A stretch of 36,432 bases of DNA from NCBI GenBank assembly GCA_013791995.1, contig VMSS01000227.1, forward strand, positions 1-36,432. Reading direction: 5' to 3'. The position numbers and the translations under genes are program-made. The stretch's first letter is position 1; each line of letters begins with the position of its first letter. The notes under the pieces are model-generated. The model did no database searches. It was not told the origin of the DNA and was given only the letters and a program-made list of their open reading frames with translations. Below, piece by piece: positions 15,910 to 22,799 of the stretch. Source of the DNA: Desulfurivibrio sp. Lineage in GTDB: Bacteria > Desulfobacterota > Desulfobulbia > Desulfobulbales > Desulfurivibrionaceae.

Positions 15910-18198
15910 ATGAAATTCCGTCTTATCTTTCTTGCCCTCGGGCTCCTCGCTCTTGCCGCCATCATCACCGGTGGAGTCGTGTATTTCCACACGGTCAACA
16001 CGCTGGTCCATGAGCAAACCGGGGAAATGGCCCAAGAAAGCATCAAACAGATCGACACAGCCATTTCTTCCGTCCTGAAGACCAACCAAAAGGCAATAGC
16101 CGTTCTCGCCGACATGTGGTCGGTGCAAAACTTCATCAACACGCAAAACCCGGAGACTCTCGCCGAAGTAAAACCCGTACTGGACGACTTCCGGGAAGCA
16201 TACAACGCCACTCGTTGTTGCCTCCTCGACACAAACGGGCTTGTAATCGCCGCCAGCGCCGGCGAAAAAACCCCTGTTCGGATCGGCGATGATTATTCCC
16301 GCCGTCCGTTTTTCCAGAAAGCCTTGGCAGGTGAACCCGTCATGGGACTGGTTCAAGGAGCCACGAGCACCGAACCGGCCATCAACCTCAGTCATCCGAT
16401 TTTTTCAAAAAATATGGTGGTGGGTGTCGCACTCCTTACCGTACCCCTTGCCGATATTAAGGAAATTTTTGCCACTTCCAACGGAATCGTTGCCCTGACC
16501 GACGAACACAACATCGTTTTTTCCACCAACAAACCGGAATGGCTCTTGAGACTGCTGGGAACCGTCACAGCCGAAGAACTCATTGATATTGCCGAAAACA
16601 AGCTGCTCAAAGGCGAGATGCCCACCCAACTCCAGATAACCTTTGATGAGGCCGATGGCTCCGCCGTTTTCCCCGACGGCAGGAAATATTTTTTTGCACG
16701 CACCCCCCTGTCAAGCTCACCCACCTGGCAGATCAGCTATTTCCTGGAACATGCTCAGATTGACACCGGGCTATACAAAACCCTGTTCGGAAAGCCCGGA
16801 ATACTTCTGGCCGGGATGGCTTTTTTTGTGCTCGGGGCTATGGGATATCTTTTCCGACAGGCGGAAATATTCTTGCGTCAACGGGAATTGGCAGAGAAGA
16901 AAGCCAAAACCTCCAATCTCTTTCTCTCCCAGATCCTGAATATCGCAGCCGACGGCATGCGGGTGGTGGACAGGAATTTTACAGTGGTCCAGGTCAATGG
17001 AACCTTTGCCACCATGATGGGAATGGAGAAAAAGGATGTTCTGGGCAAAAAATGTCATGAGGTGTTCTGGGGTCCTTTCTGTAAAACCGAAAAATGCCCC
17101 ATGCGCCAGATACTCGGTGGGAAAAAACGGGTGGAATATGAATCCGTTAAAGAAAGTTCAACCGGGAAAATCATAAACTGCTGGATCATCGCAGTGCCTC
17201 TCTACGACACGAACAACACCTTCGTCGGCATCCTGGAAAGCTATCGGGACATCACCGAAAAAGTTGAAAACGAGCTTGCCATGGAAAAGGCCTTTGAAGA
17301 AGCACACAAGTTCGCCGAAGAACTGGCCGCCTCCAACGACCAGTTGCATCAACAACAGCACCAACTTGCCCTTGCCCACGACACCCTCAAGCAGAGCCAG
17401 GCCCAGATCCTCCAGCAGGAAAAAATGGCTTCGGTGGGTCAGTTGGCTGCGGGCGTTGCCCACGAGATCAACAACCCCATGGGCTTTATTTCAAGCAACT
17501 TAAGCTCGCTGGCAAAATATCTGGAACGGCTTACCGGATTTATCCGGGCTCTTGAGGAAAAGCTCCCGCAGGCTCCACCGGACGAGGAGCTTGCCGCCCT
17601 GCGCAAAAAACTCAAAATCGACTACATCATGGAAGACGCCATGCATCTGGTAACCGAATCGCTGGACGGCGCGGACCGGGTCAAGAAGATCGTGCAGGGA
17701 CTCAAAAATTTCTCACGAATCGATCAGGCCGAGCAACTGGCAGCCGATATCAACGAGTGCCTGGACTCCACCCTCAACATTATCTGGAACGAGCTGAAAT
17801 ACAAATGCGAGGTGAAGAAGGAATACGGTGAGCTGCCGCCCACGGTCTGCTATCCGCAGCAGCTCAACCAGATGTTCATGAACCTCCTGATCAACGCAGC
17901 CCAATCCATTGAAACCAAAGGAGAACTCAGGATAAAAACCTGGTCCGAACAGGGTTTCATCCATACCCGCATCTCCGATACCGGCTGCGGTATTCCCCCG
18001 GACAAGATCAAACATATCTTCGAGCCGTTCTACACCAGCAAGGAGGTGGGCAAAGGCACGGGGTTGGGGTTGAGCATCGTCTATGATATCGTGGTCAAAA
18101 ACCACAAGGGCGATATCGAAGTGGAGAGCGAAGTGGGAAAGGGCACGACCTTCACGGTCAAGATTCCGGTGGTCGCCACGCCGCCTCCGGGGCAATAG
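15910..18198 (+). CDS. Membrane histidine kinase with Cache-like periplasmic sensor and PAS domain
   Basis: Inner-membrane kinase of 762 residues. A first membrane helix (about residues 5-27) and a second (about 295-315, ILLAGMAFFVLGAMGYLF) bracket a periplasmic sensor with double-Cache features (TRCCLLDTNGLVIAAS; GDDYSRRPFFQKAL). A PAS domain follows (about 330-455) with a Cys set CX8CX4C (CHEVFWGPFCKTEKC). The kinase core has the H-box MASVGQLAAGVAHEINNP, N-box NLLINAAQS, G1 DTGCGIP and G2 GTGLGLS. The start at 15910 is chosen because it opens directly into the signal-anchor helix; the ORF-track start would add 206 unconserved residues overlapping the opposite gene. The core is a close paralogue of the divergent neighbour. 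The ligand is unknown. Confidence 0.9.
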   Translation: MKFRLIFLALGLLALAAIITGGVVYFHTVNTLVHEQTGEMAQESIKQIDTAISSVLKTNQKAIAVLADMWSVQNFINTQNPETLAEVKPVLDDFREAYNATRCCLLDTNGLVIAASAGEKTPVRIGDDYSRRPFFQKALAGEPVMGLVQGATSTEPAINLSHPIFSKNMVVGVALLTVPLADIKEIFATSNGIVALTDEHNIVFSTNKPEWLLRLLGTVTAEELIDIAENKLLKGEMPTQLQITFDEADGSAVFPDGRKYFFARTPLSSSPTWQISYFLEHAQIDTGLYKTLFGKPGILLAGMAFFVLGAMGYLFRQAEIFLRQRELAEKKAKTSNLFLSQILNIAADGMRVVDRNFTVVQVNGTFATMMGMEKKDVLGKKCHEVFWGPFCKTEKCPMRQILGGKKRVEYESVKESSTGKIINCWIIAVPLYDTNNTFVGILESYRDITEKVENELAMEKAFEEAHKFAEELAASNDQLHQQQHQLALAHDTLKQSQAQILQQEKMASVGQLAAGVAHEINNPMGFISSNLSSLAKYLERLTGFIRALEEKLPQAPPDEELAALRKKLKIDYIMEDAMHLVTESLDGADRVKKIVQGLKNFSRIDQAEQLAADINECLDSTLNIIWNELKYKCEVKKEYGELPPTVCYPQQLNQMFMNLLINAAQSIETKGELRIKTWSEQGFIHTRISDTGCGIPPDKIKHIFEPFYTSKEVGKGTGLGLSIVYDIVVKNHKGDIEVESEVGKGTTFTVKIPVVATPPPGQ

Positions 18199-18258
18199 TC
18201 GGCTCGCTGGAGGATGTCAGGACCCAATAACGGCATTCACTCGATGAACCGACAAAAA

Positions 18259-18284
18259 CCCTTCGACAGGCTCAGGGCGAACGG
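18259..18284 (+). repeat. Single CTTCGACAGGCTCAG-type repeat
   Basis: One unit, CCCTTCGACAGGCTCAGGGC plus GAACGG, lies downstream of the Cache kinase gene. It matches the inverted pairs at 7248-7319 and 13851-13923, so three loci in 11 kb carry this repeat. Confidence 0.8.
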
Positions 18285-18356
18285 CGACAACACCGATCAC
18301 AACGGACAATCGCATAACGCATGACAAATCCTCCTTTTGGCAGGATCACCAAAAAT

Positions 18357-19160
18357 TCATCCCCCCAACGGCACCAGCTCCACCTCGCCCCAGGCGCCCA
18401 ATTCCTCGCCCCGAATAATGACCACCCCCAGAATACCCGGCACACCGGATGCCTTAGCCAGAGCGGATTCAAGGCTCTGGCCCGGAAGAACCGCGTTGCC
18501 GGCCAGGGTAGCCACCGCGTCCGCCAAGGCGGTATCCTTGGCCAGCACAGTGACGGAATCGGCCTCGCCCAGGCTCAGGGAATGTCCCACGGTGCCGGAC
18601 GAGGTGCAGATGCCGAGGGGCATGCACCTCGCTGGGATTTTTAAGCCCACCCGGTTGCTGAGCGGCGAGGTTCCGGCAAAGATGCCGACCACACTTTCCT
18701 GGTTGCGGCAAAAATAGATGTCGCCGCCGTTTTCCACCACCACCTCCCCTGCGCCCGCAGCCAAAAGATCCAGCCCGACATACTCGGCGATGGCCCCGGC
18801 CACTGCGGCCATGGGTCCAACATCCGCCGTGAGGCCTGCGCCGAGCATGGTCTTGACAATGGGCGGGGCCGTTGGATCGGCTGACAGGGGGCATAGGGAG
18901 GTAGCAAATTGCGGATGACGGGAAATATAGCTTTCCAACTGGCTGCGATACAGGAGAACTGCATCTTTGGCCATATCCCGCAGATCTTTTCCGGCAAGGA
19001 TCTGCAAATCCGTTTCCCTGATCCGCACCTCAAAACCGATCAGACCGCCGGGCGCAACACGACTTCGATAGGTTCTCTTCCGGTAGGAGCAGGGATCCGG
19101 GTGTTTCTTTTTTCTTTTGACGGTCACAGGATGGCTGGTATGGTGAGTGGTTAATTGCAT
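18357..19160 (-). CDS. UPF0280 family protein (ApbE-like fold)
   Basis: Protein of 267 residues of the uncharacterised UPF0280 family, which is distantly related to ApbE flavin transferases. Family features include the early YRKRTYR, a Gly/Ala-rich centre (AGLTADVGPMAAVAGAIAEYVG), VVENGGDIYF, and the late TSSGTVGHSLSLG and DTALADAVATLAGN. No biochemical activity is established for it. The start is uncertain: the ATG at 19160 has no clear Shine-Dalgarno, and the residues before YRKRTYR are Lys-rich and poorly conserved in appearance. It diverges from the glycosyltransferase fusion gene with a 77-bp gap. Confidence 0.85.
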   Translation of the reverse strand: MQLTTHHTSHPVTVKRKKKHPDPCSYRKRTYRSRVAPGGLIGFEVRIRETDLQILAGKDLRDMAKDAVLLYRSQLESYISRHPQFATSLCPLSADPTAPPIVKTMLGAGLTADVGPMAAVAGAIAEYVGLDLLAAGAGEVVVENGGDIYFCRNQESVVGIFAGTSPLSNRVGLKIPARCMPLGICTSSGTVGHSLSLGEADSVTVLAKDTALADAVATLAGNAVLPGQSLESALAKASGVPGILGVVIIRGEELGAWGEVELVPLGG

Positions 19161-19237
19161 TGGGTATTTGGCGGCAGTATAGCGGAGAACGGGACAGGGA
19201 GCAAGGATGATCCCCAAGCCCTGAAAGCAGGAGAAAA

Positions 19238-20596
19238 ATGGACAGCACCAGGCAGGCACGGCTCATTCTTTTTACCCGCTACCCGGAGCCGGGCCGGACA
19301 AAAACCCGCTTGATTCCCGCCTTGGGAGCCCAGGGCGCTGCCGCGCTCCAACGGCGGATGAGCGAAGCAATTGTCATCCATATGACGGAGTTTGCCGCCC
19401 AACATCCGGTTGTCCCGGAAATTCGCTATGCCGATGGAAGTCAGCAAGCCATGGAGACCTGGCTGAGCAACGACATCCCCTGCATACCCCAGGGCGAGGG
19501 AGATTTAGGCGACCGATTATGTCGGGCCTTTGCCCATGCCTTTGCCCAAGGCGACCGCCAGGTGGTGATTATTGGCGCCGACTGCCCCACCCTCACTCCT
19601 GCCCTCTTTGCCCAGGCCTTTGCTGCCCTGAATCATAAGGATCTGGTGATCGGGCCGGCCATGGACGGCGGGTATTATCTTGTTGGCCTCAGCCGACCAA
19701 CCCCGTCTCTTTTCTCGGATATCCCTTGGGGCAGCGGGGAGGTACTGCCTGCAACCCTGAAACAGGCAGAAGGCATGGCTCTCGGAACCCATATCCTGGA
19801 GACCCTTGCCGATGTTGACCGCCCGGAAGACCTGCGCCATTTCATCCCTGTTCAGCAGCAGCTTGAAAACAGACTGAAACAGCCGGGCTGTTACGACATC
19901 TCAATCATTATCCCGACTCTCAATGAGGCGGCTTGTATCGGCCAAACCGTGGCCGAGCTGGTCGAGCAGCCGGGGGTAGAGGTGATTGTGTCCGATGGCG
20001 GCAGCAGCGACCAAACCGTGACTCTGGCCACGGTGGCAGGGGCCAGGGTAATCCAGGCTCCGCTCGGGCGGGGAAACCAGCAGAACGTTGGGGCGCAAGC
20101 GGCACAAGGCAGAGTGCTGCTTTTTCTCCATGCAGACACCCGTTTGCCGGAGGGATTTGTGCCGGAAATTTGCGAAACCCTCGACAAACAGGGCATCGTC
20201 GCCGGCACCTTCCGCTTCGGTGTTGACGCCGCAGGCTGGCGGTTCCGACTGCTTGAGCTGTGCACCAATTGGCGGGCCTCCTGGTTCGGACTTCCCTATG
20301 GCGACCAGGGGCTGTTCCTGGCCGCCGCCCGGTTTCAGGCAATGGGAGGCTTCCGGGAGATTCCCTTGCTGGAGGACCTTGATCTGGTGCTTAGGTTGCG
20401 TAAAAAAGGACGTCTCGCCCTGCTCACAACTCCGGCCCTCACCTCTTCCCGGCGCTGGCAGCGCTTGGGATTTGTACGCACAACCGTGGTGAATCAGATG
20501 ATTTTACTCGGATTTTTTTTCGGAATCAGTCCGGACAGGCTTGCCCGCTGGTATGGCAGGGGCCAGGAGAACAATGGCAGGTTCTCTGGGAAGTAA
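19238..20596 (+). CDS. Fused TIGR04282/TIGR04283-type glycosyltransferase (arsenosugar-biosynthesis type)
   Basis: Protein of 452 residues combining two families usually encoded separately. Residues about 1-205 form a nucleotidyltransferase-like DUF2064/TIGR04282 domain (LILFTRYPEPGRTKTRLIPA; IGADCPTL; GPAMDGGYYLVGL). Residues about 215-440 form a family 2 glycosyltransferase of the TIGR04283 type (SIIIPTLNEAACIGQTV; VSDGGSSDQT; LFLHADTRLP; YGDQGLF). Both families are linked to arsenosugar biosynthesis or rSAM/selenodomain loci in other genomes. The radical SAM partner (ArsS type) is not in the window. AGGAGA precedes the ATG. Its last 93 bp overlap the convergent cvpA gene. Confidence 0.88.
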   Translation: MDSTRQARLILFTRYPEPGRTKTRLIPALGAQGAAALQRRMSEAIVIHMTEFAAQHPVVPEIRYADGSQQAMETWLSNDIPCIPQGEGDLGDRLCRAFAHAFAQGDRQVVIIGADCPTLTPALFAQAFAALNHKDLVIGPAMDGGYYLVGLSRPTPSLFSDIPWGSGEVLPATLKQAEGMALGTHILETLADVDRPEDLRHFIPVQQQLENRLKQPGCYDISIIIPTLNEAACIGQTVAELVEQPGVEVIVSDGGSSDQTVTLATVAGARVIQAPLGRGNQQNVGAQAAQGRVLLFLHADTRLPEGFVPEICETLDKQGIVAGTFRFGVDAAGWRFRLLELCTNWRASWFGLPYGDQGLFLAAARFQAMGGFREIPLLEDLDLVLRLRKKGRLALLTTPALTSSRRWQRLGFVRTTVVNQMILLGFFFGISPDRLARWYGRGQENNGRFSGK

Positions 20597-21076
20597 GTAG
20601 CGCTGCAGATTTTGGTCCGGGACAGAGGAAAGCAGCATCCCGGAACTTTTAAACAAATAGGGCGAGGCCAGGGAATCGGTCATGAGCGGGTTGGTGTCTG
20701 CCAACAGCCCGGACATCGCCAAAAAAAGAACGGTGACAACCACCCCTGCCTTGACCAGACCGAAAATCCCGCCCATGAATCGGTCAAACCAGCCGAGAAG
20801 CGAGAGGCTCATGACCTTTTTGAGCACGTACCCCAGGGCCAGAACCCCAAAAAAGACCGCAAGAAAAAGCAGGGCGTAGGTTACAAGAAAAGAGATTTGG
20901 GGCGAAGGGATGAAGGAGGAAAGGCGTGGACTTATCTGTTCGTAATAGCGACCGGCAAAAATGTAGCCGAGAATGAGCGCGGCCAACGAGGCCATCTGCC
21001 GAATAAACCCGATCCAGATGCCGCGAACAAGAAAGAAGAGTATGATGGCGATGACGCCGAAATCAATTGCAGTCAT
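20504..21076 (-). CDS. CvpA family membrane protein
   Basis: Small inner-membrane protein of 190 residues with four hydrophobic helices, matching the CvpA family linked to colicin V production and envelope or stress traits. It opens with MTAIDFGVIAIILFFLVRGI, typical of the family, followed by FIRQMASLAALILGYIFAGR and GGIFGLVKAGVVVTVLF. The ATG at 21076 is preferred over the ORF-track start because it begins at the conserved N-terminus and has AGGGG upstream. The C-terminal tail of about 30 residues is hydrophilic, looks poorly conserved and is antisense to the end of the glycosyltransferase gene. It diverges from the phosphopantetheinyl transferase gene. Confidence 0.88.
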   Translation of the reverse strand: MTAIDFGVIAIILFFLVRGIWIGFIRQMASLAALILGYIFAGRYYEQISPRLSSFIPSPQISFLVTYALLFLAVFFGVLALGYVLKKVMSLSLLGWFDRFMGGIFGLVKAGVVVTVLFLAMSGLLADTNPLMTDSLASPYLFKSSGMLLSSVPDQNLQRYLLPREPAIVLLAPAIPAGKPVRTDSEKKSE

Positions 21077-21156
21077 GGTTGACCCCTGAGACATATTATT
21101 TAATGTTAACAGAAACTTGCATGCAAAATCAAGTTTTTTCATGAAAGGAGTGAACA

Positions 21157-21936
21157 ATGGCGTTTGCCCAAGCCATTTTTGAGCAATACTGGCCGTGCTG
21201 GCAGCAGCTTTTTGCTCCGACCACCCGGTTATACCTTGGGGGGGTGTCGCTTTCCGCTCTTGTCGAGGGAAATGGTTCTCTGCTGACCGAAATTGCCGAA
21301 AGATATTTGAGCACGGAAGAATTGGCTCGATGGAATGGTTTCAGCCAGGAAAAGCGACGCAACGAATGGCTGGGCGGACGGTTGGCCGCCAAATTGGCTG
21401 GCAGCGCGCTTCTGGGCGAGCCGGAAGCAGGCTGGCAAAACCTTGTAATCCGGACGGAAGAAGATGGCCGCCCCTATCTGACAGCTGAGGCCGGGAAAAT
21501 GGCTCCGTTCATCTCCATCTCCCATAGCGGGGTGCTGGCCGCAGCCCTGGCGGCAAACTGCCCCTGCGGGCTTGATATTCAGCTGACGGGCGAGAGAATC
21601 CACAGAGTCCGGGAACGCTTTGCCTTTCCCGATGAAGAAACTATTCTACAATCCTCTCTGGAAAAATCCTTTGCGGAAACAGAACGACTCACCATGCTGT
21701 GGGCGGCCAAGGAATCGGTGCGAAAAATGATCCGGTCCAGCCCCCTGCTCGGCCTGCTGGAGATCCGATTGCTTGCCGGGCATGGCGGACAAGGTACTCC
21801 GCAAGAACCGCTGTTGCTGACTTTTGCTTCGGGCAGAGAACCGGGTTCCTGCCCCCCAATTATTTCCGTGCTGTGTTTTTTTGCGGACAACCTGGCCTGG
21901 GCCATGGGTTGTCTTCCGAATATAACCAAGGAGTAG
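21157..21936 (+). CDS. 4'-phosphopantetheinyl transferase superfamily protein
   Basis: Cytoplasmic enzyme of 259 residues that would transfer phosphopantetheine from CoA to a carrier protein. It is of the longer, Sfp-like type. Visible motifs are SISHSGVLAAALA, the Mg-binding CGLDIQ near residue 145 and WAAKESVRKM near 188 (the WxxKEA-like motif). The N-terminal half holds RRNEWLGGRLAAKLA, a family hallmark. AAAGGAG precedes the ATG. A Crp/Fnr regulator starts 3 bp after its stop, so they are likely one operon. No polyketide, peptide or fatty-acid synthase gene lies nearby, so the carrier protein is unknown. Confidence 0.9.
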   Translation: MAFAQAIFEQYWPCWQQLFAPTTRLYLGGVSLSALVEGNGSLLTEIAERYLSTEELARWNGFSQEKRRNEWLGGRLAAKLAGSALLGEPEAGWQNLVIRTEEDGRPYLTAEAGKMAPFISISHSGVLAAALAANCPCGLDIQLTGERIHRVRERFAFPDEETILQSSLEKSFAETERLTMLWAAKESVRKMIRSSPLLGLLEIRLLAGHGGQGTPQEPLLLTFASGREPGSCPPIISVLCFFADNLAWAMGCLPNITKE

Positions 21937-21939
21937 CCC

Positions 21940-22620
21940 ATGGATCTCATGTCTTTTTTAAAACAGGTCCCGCTGTTCAGCGGCCTGACCGCCGAACAGT
22001 ATGACGAACTGGCCATGATCATCACCCTCCAGGACTATCGCCGCGGCCAGAGCATCTTTGCCGAAGGCGACCCAGGAACCGGATTTTATGTGGTCATGGA
22101 GGGTTTGGTCAAGATCTACAAGCTGTCCATGGAGGGCAAGGAACAAATCCTCCATATCTTCGGACCGGGGGAGCCCTTTGCCGAAGCCGCCGTCTTTATC
22201 GGCTCGACCTTCCCGGCCCATGCCCTGGCCCTGGAAAAAAGCCGGGCACTCTTCATCCCCCGCCGCGCCTTCATCGAGCTGATCCAGACCAATCCGGCCC
22301 TGGCAATGAACATGCTGGCGGCCCTGTCCATGCGGCTGAAAAAATTTGCCCACCTGATCGAAGATCTGTCGCTTAAAGAGGTGCCGGGGAGGGTGGCGGC
22401 TCATATTCTTTACCTCAGCACCCAGCAGGGAGACAGCGACACGGTGAAGCTCAACATCGGCAAGGCTCAACTGGCCAGCCTGCTGGGCACCATTCCGGAA
22501 ACCCTCTCCCGCATTCTGACAAAACTCTCCAAACAGGGCTTGATCGCCAGCGAAGGTTCGCAGATTACCATTCTGGATCGGGACGGCCTGGAAGATCTGG
22601 CCATGGGGGAAAAGCTGTAG
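21940..22620 (+). CDS. Crp/Fnr family transcriptional regulator
   Basis: DNA-binding protein of 226 residues with an N-terminal cyclic-nucleotide-binding-like domain (FSGLTAEQYDELA; GDPGTGFYVVMEGLVKIYK; GPGEPFAEAAVFIG) and a C-terminal helix-turn-helix (IGKAQLASLLGTIPETLSRILTKLSKQGLI). The effector domain has no obvious iron-sulfur or haem cysteines, so it is not a classical Fnr; the ligand is unknown. The Shine-Dalgarno AAGGAG overlaps the stop of the upstream gene, so the two are translationally coupled. Repeat element R2 lies 44 bp downstream. HcpR or Dnr-like nitrosative roles are possible but not shown. Confidence 0.92.
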   Translation: MDLMSFLKQVPLFSGLTAEQYDELAMIITLQDYRRGQSIFAEGDPGTGFYVVMEGLVKIYKLSMEGKEQILHIFGPGEPFAEAAVFIGSTFPAHALALEKSRALFIPRRAFIELIQTNPALAMNMLAALSMRLKKFAHLIEDLSLKEVPGRVAAHILYLSTQQGDSDTVKLNIGKAQLASLLGTIPETLSRILTKLSKQGLIASEGSQITILDRDGLEDLAMGEKL

Positions 22621-22664
22621 ACAAGGAATAAATACGCAAACGACCTGCTTGGTGCCGGACATGG

Positions 22665-22799
22665 AGTAAACTGTTCAGCAGCGCCACAGATGCTAGGAAG
22701 AGGTCCGCGCAGTGTGCTGCCGCACACAAGCGGGCCGATGACAGCTAAGCGAGCACAGCGAGACTGCGACGCAGATGCGGTGCTGCTGGACAGTTTACT
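22665..22799 (+). repeat. Interspersed structured element, copy R2
   Basis: A 135-bp element whose outer arms AGTAAACTGTTCAGCAGCGC and the complementary GTGCTGCTGGACAGTTTACT match at 21 of 24 positions. An inner hairpin GTCCGC...GTGTGC-TGCC-GCACAC...GCGGGC is followed by the family core AGCGAGACTGCGACGCAGAT (22757-22776). It lies between crp and the convergent relA/spoT gene, and its right arm contains the relA/spoT stop codon. Confidence 0.82.
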
